Origin: CBDDFQ01 sp965227035
GTDB taxonomy: Bacteria > Pseudomonadota > Gammaproteobacteria > Burkholderiales > Burkholderiaceae_C
Length of the DNA: 64,000 bases
Reading direction: 5' to 3'
NCBI GenBank assembly: GCA_965227035.1
Contig: OZ245724.1
Span: 3,038,001 to 3,102,000, forward strand
Numbering within the stretch: position 1 is the stretch's first letter; each line of letters starts with the position of its first letter. The translations under genes were made by a program, and so were the position numbers. Positions 51,483 to 60,429 of this stretch are shown in pieces. Under the pieces are notes generated by a model. The model was not told the DNA's origin, did not search any database, and was given only the letters and a program-made list of their open reading frames with translations.

Positions 51483-52780
51483 AAGCCCATCACCCGGCGG
51501 TAGTGCTGATACATCAACCTGATTGCACGGTCGGTGATCACCGTGTCCGGCGTGTCGTCCTCGCCGCCGAGCGCAGCGATTCCGCTACGCGGCACCGCCC
51601 GGTTGAGACCATCCTGCACGAACTTCAACGCTTCGTGATCGTCGATCCCGAGGAATCCACCCGGTCCGAAGATGTTGTTCTGGCGAAGCCGATGTTGAGT
51701 CATCTCCTCGGTGTCGTCTTCGTAGCCGAACGCTGTCCATACCAGCATGAATTCGGTTGGGCTGGTCGGCACGATCTGTCGCAAGCTAAGGATGTTCATC
51801 TGCCGAAGAAGAATCAGATTCGGCCAGATGGTCATCGCACTGCTGGACCACTCGGAATCGAATTCCGGGAAGTAATCGAGCACGCGGTCGTCCGCGAGTT
51901 TCATGCCCTGCCTGAACGATTTGATATCGACCTTGTGTTCGTCGAATTCGGGAGCGACCTTGGGCTTGGCATTCAGTAGCGCCGAATGCAGTCCCGAGGG
52001 ATCGACCACGATGTTGGTTTTATTGCCGGCGACGAACAATCCGAATGTCGTGAGATACGTGTGCAGCAAGGTTGCGTGGTAAGGGTCCTTCAGGTTCTCT
52101 TGATAGAGCTTCCAGTTGCCTTCTAGCGTGTTGCGATGGATGCCCAAAAGTTTGAGCTTCTTGCCGCTGAATATCGTGTCGAATTGCGCGAGCATTTCTT
52201 CGCCGAGGTATTCGGCGAAAGGCGGCGCATGGTCGTCGAAGGTCGCGAAGATCGCACCGCCGCGAACAGTCACATTGAGCTTGCGAAGATGGTGATCTTC
52301 CATCTTGAAATCGGCAGGCATGCCACCCTTGCCCTGCACACCGCGCCGGAACGGTACTGCGGCGAGCGAGCCATCCAGCGCATAGCTCCATTGGTGATAC
52401 GGGCACACGAACAACTCGGTATTGCCACGATAAGTCTTGCAGAACTCCGCGCCACGGTGGGCACACCGGTTCTCGAAGACATGGATCTCGCCCTCCTTAT
52501 CGCGCGCCACGATCACCGGCACCGAGCCGATATAGGAGCGGATGTAGTCGCCCGGGTTGGGTACTTCGACTTCGAGTCCGATGTAGCTCCACGCTGCGCC
52601 GCCGAAGATTTTCTGCTGCTCGAGTTCGTAGATGCGTTGGTCGGTGTAGATCCAATCAGGGATCTCCGCCGGATCGTCCGGCCATTTCAGATCGGTCACG
52701 TCGTCGGCCTGCGGGCTGACAGGCAAAGGCGTCAACATGTGAACCTTCTTGGCTCCGATATTTTTTACTGCGGTATCCAT
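51479..52780 (-). CDS. Rieske non-heme iron oxygenase alpha (large) subunit
   Basis: 433 residues. The [2Fe-2S] motif is CAHRGAEFC with CPYHQWSY (~106-130). The mononuclear iron site is in YQENLKDPYHATLLHTY with the two histidines, and the third carboxylate ligand is expected near the C-terminus. IFGGAAWSYIGLEVEVP precedes the cluster. The family adds O2 to aromatic rings. It is preceded by an ABM-like small protein (12 bases) and coupled to its beta subunit. The substrate class (salicylate, benzoate or polycyclic type) is not clear from motifs. Confidence 0.9.
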   Translation of the reverse strand: MDTAVKNIGAKKVHMLTPLPVSPQADDVTDLKWPDDPAEIPDWIYTDQRIYELEQQKIFGGAAWSYIGLEVEVPNPGDYIRSYIGSVPVIVARDKEGEIHVFENRCAHRGAEFCKTYRGNTELFVCPYHQWSYALDGSLAAVPFRRGVQGKGGMPADFKMEDHHLRKLNVTVRGGAIFATFDDHAPPFAEYLGEEMLAQFDTIFSGKKLKLLGIHRNTLEGNWKLYQENLKDPYHATLLHTYLTTFGLFVAGNKTNIVVDPSGLHSALLNAKPKVAPEFDEHKVDIKSFRQGMKLADDRVLDYFPEFDSEWSSSAMTIWPNLILLRQMNILSLRQIVPTSPTEFMLVWTAFGYEDDTEEMTQHRLRQNNIFGPGGFLGIDDHEALKFVQDGLNRAVPRSGIAALGGEDDTPDTVITDRAIRLMYQHYRRVMGL

Positions 52781-52792
52781 CGCGTTCTCGCT

Positions 52793-53158
52793 TCAGGAGG
52801 CTGCGTCGAGAATGTGCTGCGGCGTGCTCGACACAACCTCTGCGTAGGTCGGAATAAATTTGCCGCCGACTATCAGTTTCATGTATTCGAGCTTCGGCCC
52901 CATGCCGAGCTGTTTGCCGATGGAAGCGTGCTCTGCAATATCGCTCCACTCACCCAACAGGTAGAAATGGTCGGGGTTGTTCGTATCGCGGCAGAGAACA
53001 CCGTCTTTCACCTGAGCCGATGATTTGTGAAAAGGGTTGTTGTCCGAGTAGTCGAACTCCTCGAACAGCTTGATGAATTCTTCACCGGTACCGGGCAGCA
53101 CATGAAAATCGAACACGTGCATGAAGTTGCCTTTGGTGGACAGCGGGACAAGGGCCAT
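52793..53158 (-). CDS. ABM/EthD-like small protein
   Basis: 121 residues; AGGAGAACAAC before ATG 53158 fixes the start over an in-frame ATG at 53200. MHVFDFHVLPGTGEEFIKLFEEFD, DHFYLLGEWSDIAEHAS and YMKLIVGGKFI give the ferredoxin-like antibiotic-biosynthesis-monooxygenase fold. These small dimers bind or oxidise aromatics without cofactors. It sits directly before the Rieske alpha gene and 38 bases after the amidase, in one operon. Confidence 0.7.
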   Translation of the reverse strand: MALVPLSTKGNFMHVFDFHVLPGTGEEFIKLFEEFDYSDNNPFHKSSAQVKDGVLCRDTNNPDHFYLLGEWSDIAEHASIGKQLGMGPKLEYMKLIVGGKFIPTYAEVVSSTPQHILDAAS

Positions 53159-53196
53159 GTTGTTCTCCTGAATAAAGTTTGTGTAAGTCGACTCGA

Positions 53197-54582
53197 TCAA
53201 GCCGGAATGCGTCTATCGAATGCCATCGCTTTTTCAATGGCTGCAGCCGCGATCAGAACCGAGCGGTCGTCGCCGTAAGCGCCGACGATCTGAAGCCCAA
53301 CTGGCAATCCATCGGTGGTGAGTCCGATCGGCACTGTGATTGCAGGCTGTCGCGTCAGGTTGAACAGCGAGGTGAACGGCGCCCAGGCTCGTCGATTGGA
53401 GTACTGCTCGAACTCTTCCGGAAAAGTCCTGCTCGCATCGAACGCGGGCCAGGCGACGGTCGGCGTGATCAGCACACGATAGTGCGCATATCGTTTCGCC
53501 AGGGTTTGAGCGAGCATCTGGCAGTGTTCGACCGAAGCAAGGTAGCGCTCCAGCGAAATAGGCTTGGCTGGGAGGCAGTCGATGACTGCCTGAGACAAAG
53601 CCCTTCGCCTTTCCTCGTCGATCGCTCGGAGCGCGTATTGATAGCCGGCACCCAGGAGAACGACATAGTGATCGATCGGATCTTCGATTCCAGGATCGAG
53701 CTCGTCGACATTGGCGCCGAGGTCCCTGAATCTGGTCGCTGCATTCCCGACTAGCCGCTCGATGTCGGAATGAATTTTTTTAGCGTAGCCGAGGGTCATG
53801 CTGAGTGCTATGCGCCAGCCATCGACACCTTCGTGGAGGCCGTCGAAATCGACGTCGGGTTTGTTTGCCGATGGATCCCGCAGATCGGGTTGCGACAGAA
53901 TCGGCATCAAGACAGCCACGTCGTCGACACTTCTGCAAATTGGACCCACGGCCGAAATAAAGCCGGTGGGGCTTGCGGGGTACATAGGCACCATGCCTCC
54001 GCTTGGCTTGAAACCGACCACGCCGTTGAGCGCCGAAGGTGTGCGGATCGAGCCTCCGGCGTCCGAAGCCAATGCGAAAGCGCAGAAGCCACTTGCGACA
54101 GCAGCCGCAGCGCCGCCGCTAGAGCCGCCTGCGTGCCTGGAAGAATCCCAGGCATTGAATGTGGTTCCGGAAAGGGGAGAGATAGTGATCGGTCCCGCGC
54201 CGAATTCCGGCATGGTGGTCAAGCCGATAAAGGCCGCGCCCTTCTCCAGACATCGTGCGACCACAGGCGCCGTCTCCTGCACCGGCTCTGCACTCGATAA
54301 AAGGGAACCTCGGCGGCACGGATAACCGCTCACCATCATGTTGTCTTTGGCGGCGAACAACTGCCCGTCTATCGACCCTCTCTGCTCTTTCGCCCGCCAT
54401 CGGCGAGTGCTTTCTGCAGCACTTCGCAATGCAGCGTCCTCGTCCAGAAACGTGAATGCGTTGATCGCTTCATTCCGGCTGTGTATGCGCTCTAAGCGCT
54501 GCTCGGCAACAGCAGTCGGCGTCAGCTCACCGCTCGCAAATGCGCGGGCAGTTTCAGCGATTGAGAGCCTGAACGGGTTCAT
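53197..54582 (-). CDS. Amidase-signature family hydrolase
   Basis: 461 residues from ATG 54582; a longer in-frame extension runs antisense-free into the Rieske gene and does not resemble amidases. The catalytic triad is the Ser-cisSer-Lys type: Lys in GQLFAAKDNM, Ser in HAGGSSGGAAAAVASG and the nucleophile in DAGGSIRTPSA. PEFGAGPITISPLSGTTFNAW and the LTRQPAITVPIGLTTDGLPVG closing block complete it. It hydrolyses an amide to acid and ammonia in the cytoplasm. Located between two Rieske genes, it could release an aromatic acid from its amide. Confidence 0.9.
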   Translation of the reverse strand: MNPFRLSIAETARAFASGELTPTAVAEQRLERIHSRNEAINAFTFLDEDAALRSAAESTRRWRAKEQRGSIDGQLFAAKDNMMVSGYPCRRGSLLSSAEPVQETAPVVARCLEKGAAFIGLTTMPEFGAGPITISPLSGTTFNAWDSSRHAGGSSGGAAAAVASGFCAFALASDAGGSIRTPSALNGVVGFKPSGGMVPMYPASPTGFISAVGPICRSVDDVAVLMPILSQPDLRDPSANKPDVDFDGLHEGVDGWRIALSMTLGYAKKIHSDIERLVGNAATRFRDLGANVDELDPGIEDPIDHYVVLLGAGYQYALRAIDEERRRALSQAVIDCLPAKPISLERYLASVEHCQMLAQTLAKRYAHYRVLITPTVAWPAFDASRTFPEEFEQYSNRRAWAPFTSLFNLTRQPAITVPIGLTTDGLPVGLQIVGAYGDDRSVLIAAAAIEKAMAFDRRIPA

Positions 54583-54605
54583 TGATCTGCGACGCTTGTT
54601 CCACT

Positions 54606-55745
54606 TCAGGAATGCGCGATTTCCATTCGCTGCAGGTAATCGCCGAGCACATGGTGAATCGCGACCTCCATACCCGCCATGGGACCCGCGCGATAGTTGC
54701 GCGAGCTCATCGCTTTTTGCAACGACTCCATCATGAGCCGGTCTTCTTCGAGCACCACGATCTGATAGTCGCGATACACATCGACCTTCGCCTGAAAGTC
54801 GTCTGCAGCAAAAAACTCTTTCGGAAAAAGGTGATAACAAACCACCTGACATTTGTCCGCGCCTTTCGGCCAGATCACCAGGTATCGAATCTGATCGATA
54901 CGCGCGAACATGTGGGTGTTCGGCGGCAGACGGAAGGTGCCACCGAAAGAATCGGTGTGCTCTTCCGGCATCCACGGCATACGGCCGAAGAGGCTCTTGC
55001 CATCGGGCGTTGCAGGTGCCGACTGGTAGTAATAGCTGACACCGCCATCCGGGCGAAGATCGACCGCGCTCGCCTTCGCATCGAAATGAGCACCGAAGCT
55101 TTTTGCGTGCAACACGCGTACGTGATAGATATCGAGCAGGTTTTCGACAGCGAATTTCCAGTTGCAATCCAGATCGATCACCAGTTTCGCAGCGAGTTTG
55201 CAGTCTCCCTGTTTCAGATAGTCGAAGTCGCGGCTGTATTGCGCAATGAAATCCGAAAACGGTTGCGGGTTTTTCGAGAAATTGATGAACAGACTGCCAC
55301 CCCAGTTCTCGAGCTTCAACTCGGGCAGCTTGCAATTGCTGCTGTCGAACACTTCGCTGTCATCGATCAAAGGAGCGCCGAGCAAAGTGCCATCGAGCTT
55401 GTAAGCCCAGCCGTGATACGGGCAACTGAATTGCCTGCGATTGCCCTGTCCGAAGGCGACTTCGACTCCGCGATGTGCGCAAACGTTGGCAAACGCATGC
55501 AGCACGCCCTGCTGATCTCTGGTCAGGACCACAGGCTCATCGAGCAGGCGCAAGGTCATGTAGTCGCCGGAATTTTGAAGTTCCTCCTCACGCGCAACGA
55601 ACAACCATTCGCGCATGAAGATTTTTTCTTTCTCGATCTCGTGAATGCCGTGATCCGCGTATATCGAAGGCAGGGCGTGTTTGGCCTTCGACAAAGGCAT
55701 GCGCACCGTTGCCACCTGAGCCGATGTGTAGGGATTGCTTTGCAT
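54606..55745 (-). CDS. Rieske non-heme iron oxygenase alpha-type subunit (no beta partner)
   Basis: 379 residues. [2Fe-2S] motif CAHRGVEVAF with CPYHGWAYKLDG, mononuclear iron motif VENLLDIYHVRVLHAKSFG. KEKIFMREWLFVAREEEL opens the chain. No beta subunit gene adjoins it, so it resembles the homotrimeric three-alpha monooxygenase/demethylase group (vanillate, phthalate or carnitine type). It lies between the M29-like gene (16 bases) and the amidase (23 bases) in one operon. Confidence 0.9.
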   Translation of the reverse strand: MQSNPYTSAQVATVRMPLSKAKHALPSIYADHGIHEIEKEKIFMREWLFVAREEELQNSGDYMTLRLLDEPVVLTRDQQGVLHAFANVCAHRGVEVAFGQGNRRQFSCPYHGWAYKLDGTLLGAPLIDDSEVFDSSNCKLPELKLENWGGSLFINFSKNPQPFSDFIAQYSRDFDYLKQGDCKLAAKLVIDLDCNWKFAVENLLDIYHVRVLHAKSFGAHFDAKASAVDLRPDGGVSYYYQSAPATPDGKSLFGRMPWMPEEHTDSFGGTFRLPPNTHMFARIDQIRYLVIWPKGADKCQVVCYHLFPKEFFAADDFQAKVDVYRDYQIVVLEEDRLMMESLQKAMSSRNYRAGPMAGMEVAIHHVLGDYLQRMEIAHS

Positions 55746-55761
55746 CGTATGTCTCTCCTTG

Positions 55762-56757
55762 CTACGCGCTGAGCGTCGTCAAACCGTCCGCGACGATCTG
55801 TTGCCCGTCGACCCAAACAGACTGCGCCGATATCACAGCGTCCGGATGATTTTCTCCACCGCCAGGCACCCACCACGGCAGGCCAAGACCCACCGCATCG
55901 CTGCCCAGGGCTCGCATGTCTTCTACAAAGCAGTCACCGGTAAGGCGCGCTGCCGGATGAACGCCGTGCGTGAAATGAATCACGTATCCGAACAGCCCGC
56001 CGCCAGCCCTAAGCAATGCTTTCTCGAGCAGCGCCCTGTCTGGACCATGACCGGCGACCGACCTGATCCGACCATCGATCTCGAGCGTGAGCAGATGCCT
56101 GAGCGGCGTGTAGAACTCGTGAAAAACAGTCTCGATCACGATCTGGCCGCGCACGCTTTCGATATCGGGGTTCATGCCACACGCGCCGGGGAGCGTGTAC
56201 AGGCCAGGCGAATCGGCACTGGTCTTATGGAGACCTTTCGAGGGCGCCAGCGTGTAGGTCACGTCGGTTCCAAGTGCAGTGGTGATGCGCGTAGTCGCGC
56301 CCGCCTTCCTGGCGATGAAGTTCTCGAACCTCGCCATGTCTTCGTACACCGAAGCGAGCGCTCCGCCGCCGAACAATCTTTGCAGGCCACCGGCATTCAG
56401 ATCGCTCGACAGCATGTAGCGCACGCGCTTTTTCTCCATCACGCTCGCGTGAAGCTCGGAGCCTGCAATGTAGGGAAACGTGAGGTCGATCCAGACATCG
56501 CATTTTTCGACGGCACCGAGAACCGAAGCGGGAATGAAGGGGTCGGCCAACTTGCCCTGGTAAGGCAACTGCGGAATCGTGATAACTACCGGAAGCACAT
56601 CCAGCGCCATTGCAGCCGCACACAGGGCTTGCACCACAGCCTGATCGCCATTCGTATCGGTCGTGATGATCAGGGACTCGCCCGACTTGACGCACATGAA
56701 CTTCAGGAATGCATTCGCAGCCGGAAACAATTCGGGGCGCAGCTTCCCGGTGGCCAT
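55762..56757 (-). CDS. M29-like metalloprotein (aminopeptidase T/2,5-dihydroxypyridine 5,6-dioxygenase fold)
   Basis: 331 residues. SLIITTDTNGDQAVVQALCAAAMALDV, the IDLTFPYIAGSELHASVM segment, VYEDMARFENFIARKAG, TTALGTDVTYTLA and the later FHEFYTPL, HFTHGVHPAARL and GGGENHPDAVISAQSVWVDG are the M29-type blocks with likely metal Glu/His residues. NicX and related pyridine ring-cleaving dioxygenases share this fold, but true M29 peptidases do too. Company with Rieske oxygenases, an amidase and an ABC importer favours a ring-cleavage or hydrolase role over peptide processing. Not decided by sequence. Confidence 0.72.
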   Translation of the reverse strand: MATGKLRPELFPAANAFLKFMCVKSGESLIITTDTNGDQAVVQALCAAAMALDVLPVVITIPQLPYQGKLADPFIPASVLGAVEKCDVWIDLTFPYIAGSELHASVMEKKRVRYMLSSDLNAGGLQRLFGGGALASVYEDMARFENFIARKAGATTRITTALGTDVTYTLAPSKGLHKTSADSPGLYTLPGACGMNPDIESVRGQIVIETVFHEFYTPLRHLLTLEIDGRIRSVAGHGPDRALLEKALLRAGGGLFGYVIHFTHGVHPAARLTGDCFVEDMRALGSDAVGLGLPWWVPGGGENHPDAVISAQSVWVDGQQIVADGLTTLSA

Positions 56758-56760
56758 GAT

Positions 56761-57591
56761 TTACTTTCTGGCCTTGTGCGTCTTGCGGTGCGACACATGC
56801 CACGGCAAGCATTTGCGCTCGGCAAAATCGATTGCGTTGAACAGGACCACGCCCAAGATGGACAGGAAGGTGATGGCCGCAAACACCAGCGGTGTCTGAT
56901 AGGTACCCTGCGCCTGCAATACGACAAATCCAAGGCCCTTGTTCGCTCCCACGAACTCACCGACGATGGTGCCGATGAGCGCGAGCGTGATGCCTACTTT
57001 CATGCCGGCAAAAATTCCGGGCAACGCATTCGGAAAACGGATCTTCCAGAACATTTTCAGTTGCGACGAACGATAGGTTCGAACCAGATCGAGCTGCGCC
57101 GGATCGACCGAGCGCAAGCCCATGACGGTGTCGACCACGATCGGAAATATAGCGATCAGAAACGCCATGAGCACTTTCGATTCGATGTCGGTGCCGATCC
57201 AGATGATGAACAGCGGCGCGATCGCAATCTTGGGAATCGCGTTGAAGGCAACGAGCGAAGTAAACAGCGTTTTCTCGAGGAACTTCGAATACACGATCGC
57301 CACTGCCAAGGCAATGCCAACGACAACCGCGAGTACGAAACCCGCAAGCGTCGCACCGGCAGTGACTGCGCCATTTCGGATCAAATACATCGGATCAGAG
57401 GCGATGGTTGCGATGATCATGCTCGGCGTCGGCAACAGGAACGGGCCGATCTTGAACACTCGACACGCACCCTCCCAAAGCAGCAGAAACACGATCATCG
57501 CGCCGGTCATGTAGACCGCGTTCGACATCGACTCGCTGAAATTGCTGGCGCCGTTCGATGCGACGGAAACGTTGGATGGTGTGCTGCTCAT
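56761..57591 (-). CDS. ABC transporter permease, NitT/TauT type
   Basis: 276 residues, about six membrane segments, with the conserved EAA loop ESKVLMAFLIAIFPIVVDTVMGLRSVDP and VRTYRSSQLKMFWKIRFPNALPGIFAGMKVG. The family imports sulfonates, nitrate, thiamine precursors and aromatic acids. It overlaps the ATPase gene by 4 bases and lies 3 bases before the M29-like gene. With the binding protein it forms a complete importer for the surrounding catabolic genes. Confidence 0.9.
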   Translation of the reverse strand: MSSTPSNVSVASNGASNFSESMSNAVYMTGAMIVFLLLWEGACRVFKIGPFLLPTPSMIIATIASDPMYLIRNGAVTAGATLAGFVLAVVVGIALAVAIVYSKFLEKTLFTSLVAFNAIPKIAIAPLFIIWIGTDIESKVLMAFLIAIFPIVVDTVMGLRSVDPAQLDLVRTYRSSQLKMFWKIRFPNALPGIFAGMKVGITLALIGTIVGEFVGANKGLGFVVLQAQGTYQTPLVFAAITFLSILGVVLFNAIDFAERKCLPWHVSHRKTHKARK

Positions 57592-58430
57592 ACCGTTGCG
57601 TGCCCCATCTTTTCGAAGATCGTTCGGATGTATTTGCTGTACTCGTTGAATTCTTTTGCGTCACGCGTGAACAGGGTGCGAGGACGCGGCAAATCGATGT
57701 CGATGACTTCCACGATGCGGCCCGGGTTGCGCGCCATCACCGCCACTCGCGTCGAAAGCAATATCGCTTCGGGAATGCTGTGCGTGATGAACACGACGGT
57801 CTTGTGCGTCTCTGCCCAGAGGCGTTGCAACTCCAGATTGAGCTGATCCCGGGTGAACTCATCCAGCGCGCCGAAGGGCTCGTCCATCAGGAGCAGTGCG
57901 GGGTCGTCCAGAAGAGCGCGGCAGATGGCGGCGCGCTGACGCATGCCACCGGACAACTCCCACGGATGGCGATCGGCATAGCCGCCGAGGCCTACCATCT
58001 CGAGAAGCTGCATCGCTTTGGGCCGTAGCGCCTCGACCTTTTTCTTGTCGCCGAACTCGGCCGGCAACAACACGTTGTCGAGCACGGTACGCCAGTCGAG
58101 AAGCACATCGCGCTGAAACACGACACCCAGTTTTTCAGGCGGGCCGTTCACCGGTTTACCGCTGATTTCCAGGGTGCCCGAAGAGATGTCTTCGAGACCG
58201 GCCAGACATCGCAGCACCGTGCTCTTGCCGCAACCGCTAGGACCAAGCAGGCTCAGGAACTCGCCCTGCCGCACATCGAGGTTCACATCTTTCAACGCGG
58301 TGAGGTCACCATTCATCGAGTGGTAGACCTTGCCCACGTTTTGCAAGCGAAGGTGAAGCGGCGTCATTTCGGGCGACTCTGCTTCGACCATTTCTTCGCG
58401 CGACTGCATGCTGACCACGGAACCCATCAT
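57588..58430 (-). CDS. ABC transporter ATP-binding protein, NitT/TauT type
   Basis: 280 residues from ATG 58430, which overlaps the stop of the binding-protein gene (TAATG); a second ATG follows at once, and a longer frame lies inside that gene. Walker A LLGPSGCGKST, signature ELSGGMRQRAAICRALL, Walker B LLLMDEPFGALDEF and THSIPEAILLSTRVAVM are diagnostic of the SsuB/TauB group. Confidence 0.92.
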   Translation of the reverse strand: MMGSVVSMQSREEMVEAESPEMTPLHLRLQNVGKVYHSMNGDLTALKDVNLDVRQGEFLSLLGPSGCGKSTVLRCLAGLEDISSGTLEISGKPVNGPPEKLGVVFQRDVLLDWRTVLDNVLLPAEFGDKKKVEALRPKAMQLLEMVGLGGYADRHPWELSGGMRQRAAICRALLDDPALLLMDEPFGALDEFTRDQLNLELQRLWAETHKTVVFITHSIPEAILLSTRVAVMARNPGRIVEVIDIDLPRPRTLFTRDAKEFNEYSKYIRTIFEKMGHATV

Positions 58431-59434
58431 TACTTCGGCACGAACTGGTTCGTGTAGATCGATTCGGGGACGGTGCCGTCCTTGATCAACTTGAGTTCTT
58501 CCATGACAGCAACGGCAGCCTTCCAGTCGGAAGGCGGCATCCACAACAGGGGCTGGCCTTTGGATGCCTCGGTGTTGAGGAACGGATAGACCGCTTCGAT
58601 CTGCGCCTTCATGACCTTGGGGTCAAGCTTCGCGTTAGGACGATTCTTGATAAGCGCCGCGACACCTTCGTCGATCATGCCGCCGGTGTAGATAGCGATC
58701 CATGCACGCTGAAATGCGCTCACGAATGCTGCAATCTCTTTGGGCCGCTTGGCAATGGCGTCTTCGCTGGCAACCAGGCCGAAGCTGGGCACCTGAATAC
58801 CGGATTCCGAAAACAGAATGCCCTTGGATGCGCGCGGCGTGATGCCCTTGAGCGTGTACAGCGGAACCGGCGACAACATGCCGTCGCCCTTGCCAGCCAT
58901 GTAGGTCGAAATTTTCGCGGACAGATCCACGTTCATCATGTTGACCTTTGAACGGTCGACTCCAGCGCGCTTCAGATAGATGTCGATGAATGGAGTCTCG
59001 ACAGAATTCGTCGAATAGATGATTGTTTTGCCTTCAAGATCCTTCGGCGAGTTGATCTTGCTGTTTTCATCGACCACCAGACCCACGTCGCCCTTTCGAA
59101 CGACGGCTGCAATAGCCTTGATCGGCATGCCGCCTTTCTCGCGGGCAATCGGTAGAGCCGCCAGGCTGATGTGCGCAATGTCGTACTTGCCTTGCGAGAC
59201 CAGTGCAAGCGCGGGGCCACTTCCGTTGCCGTCATCGATCTCGACTGCAATTCCCTTCTCTGCGAACCAGCCCTTCTCGAACGCCAGATAGAACGGCGCA
59301 TGCAGACCGTAAGGCAGGAAGTCGAGCCGAACCTTGACTGTCTCGACCGCGTGAGCAGTGGTGCTTGCAATCAACAGGGCCGCAGTCATCAAAGACGACA
59401 CGCCGATTAGAGACTTGAGTTTTTTGAGCAACAT
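58430..59434 (-). CDS. ABC transporter substrate-binding protein, NMT1/THI5-like (NitT/TauT type)
   Basis: 334 residues. A signal peptide (LMTAALLIASTTAHAVET) is followed by VKVRLDFLPYGLHAPFYLAFEKGW, AEKGIAVEIDDGNGSGPALALV and GKYDIAHISLAALPIA, the NMT1-like pattern. Ligands in the family include thiamine pyrimidine, riboflavin precursors, sulfonates and aromatics. It is the first gene of the importer operon. The adjacent catabolic genes make a heterocyclic or aromatic ligand the best guess. Confidence 0.9.
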   Translation of the reverse strand: MLLKKLKSLIGVSSLMTAALLIASTTAHAVETVKVRLDFLPYGLHAPFYLAFEKGWFAEKGIAVEIDDGNGSGPALALVSQGKYDIAHISLAALPIAREKGGMPIKAIAAVVRKGDVGLVVDENSKINSPKDLEGKTIIYSTNSVETPFIDIYLKRAGVDRSKVNMMNVDLSAKISTYMAGKGDGMLSPVPLYTLKGITPRASKGILFSESGIQVPSFGLVASEDAIAKRPKEIAAFVSAFQRAWIAIYTGGMIDEGVAALIKNRPNAKLDPKVMKAQIEAVYPFLNTEASKGQPLLWMPPSDWKAAVAVMEELKLIKDGTVPESIYTNQFVPK

Positions 59435-59476
59435 GATTGGCCCTCGTGAAGAATTTGTTGATGAACTTCGAAATAA

Positions 59477-59505
59477 GAACTTTGAGGAACTTTGAGGAAC
59501 TTTGA
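59477..59505 (-). repeat. 10-bp tandem repeats between the FAH gene and the importer
   Basis: GAACTTTGAG occurs at 59477-59486 and 59487-59496, followed by GAACTTTGA at 59497-59505. The array begins 14 bases past the stop of the FAH gene and ends 43 bases before the binding-protein start. Confidence 0.85.
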
Positions 59506-59518
59506 AAACGGCAAGGAA

Positions 59519-60409
59519 CTACGCGGTCTTCTGCCTGACGCTGCCCAACGTGACCGTCTGACGACCCAGCCCCTTGAGTTCAGTCGTCACTTCGTCGCCG
59601 GCTTTGAGCCAGACTTTTTTGTCTTTCGGGTAACCCAGGATCACGCCTTCGGGCGTGCCCATGAAAATCACATCGCCGGGCTTTAGCGTCATGTACTGCG
59701 AGATGTAGCTCACAGTGAAGGCACATTTGAAAATCATGTCCTTCGTGTTGGAGTTCTGACGTTGCTCGCCATTCACCCAGCATCCGATATCCAGTCCATC
59801 CGGATCCGGCACTTCGTCTGCGGTCACGACGTAGGGGCCTATAGGTGCGAATCCGTCGGAAGTTTTGCCCAGCATGAACTGCGCGGTACGGATCTGGAGT
59901 TCGCGCGCGCAGATGTCGTTGCCGGTTGCGTAACCGAACACGTAGTCGAGCGCTTCCTTTTCATTCACCTGATAGGCCTCTTTCCCGATGACGATGACCA
60001 GCTCCGCTTCGTAGTCGAACTCGGAGGCGACGTTGTCGGGTAGTGCAATAACCGCGCCATGTCCGGACAGCGCGTTGTTGTATTTGTTGAAAAGGATCGG
60101 GAACTTCGGCAGCGGCGTATTCGTTTCTTCGGCGTGACGGCGGTAGTTGAAGCCCAGGCAAAGAATCTTCTCGGGCTTGGTGATGGCAGGCAGCCATTTC
60201 ACCGTTGAAGCAAGCAGCACATATTGCTCATCGACAACACCGTCGAGCGCCTTGGTCACCGCAGTCAGATCGGGGCCGCCGATCAACTCGTCGGTACAGG
60301 TTACTGAGACGCCCTTGCCGGTCATGAGGCCGGTAACGTCGATCAACTTGCCATCGACATCTGCGCCAAGGCGCATGGCGCCGCCGTTCGAAAAATTGAA
60401 GAACTTCAT
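59519..60409 (-). CDS. Fumarylacetoacetate hydrolase-family protein
   Basis: 296 residues from ATG 60409; an in-frame start at 60469 would overlap the Bug gene. ILCLGFNYRRHAEETN, FPILFNKYNNALSGHGAVI, the metal ligands in DYEAELVIVIG, GYATGNDICARELQ and the TLKPGDVIFMGTPEGVI block define the family. It is the second FAH protein of the window and differs clearly from that at 44975, so the two blocks probably end in different diketo-acid hydrolyses. It lies between the Bug gene and the NitT-type importer. Confidence 0.9.
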   Translation of the reverse strand: MKFFNFSNGGAMRLGADVDGKLIDVTGLMTGKGVSVTCTDELIGGPDLTAVTKALDGVVDEQYVLLASTVKWLPAITKPEKILCLGFNYRRHAEETNTPLPKFPILFNKYNNALSGHGAVIALPDNVASEFDYEAELVIVIGKEAYQVNEKEALDYVFGYATGNDICARELQIRTAQFMLGKTSDGFAPIGPYVVTADEVPDPDGLDIGCWVNGEQRQNSNTKDMIFKCAFTVSYISQYMTLKPGDVIFMGTPEGVILGYPKDKKVWLKAGDEVTTELKGLGRQTVTLGSVRQKTA

Positions 60410-60429
60410 GTCTTTTGATTCATTGGTAA

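Noticed and set aside
55735..57846. 703-codon open frame on the + strand
   Set aside because: It runs antisense across three well-supported genes (M29-like, permease and part of the ATPase), and its composition is that of a shadow frame.
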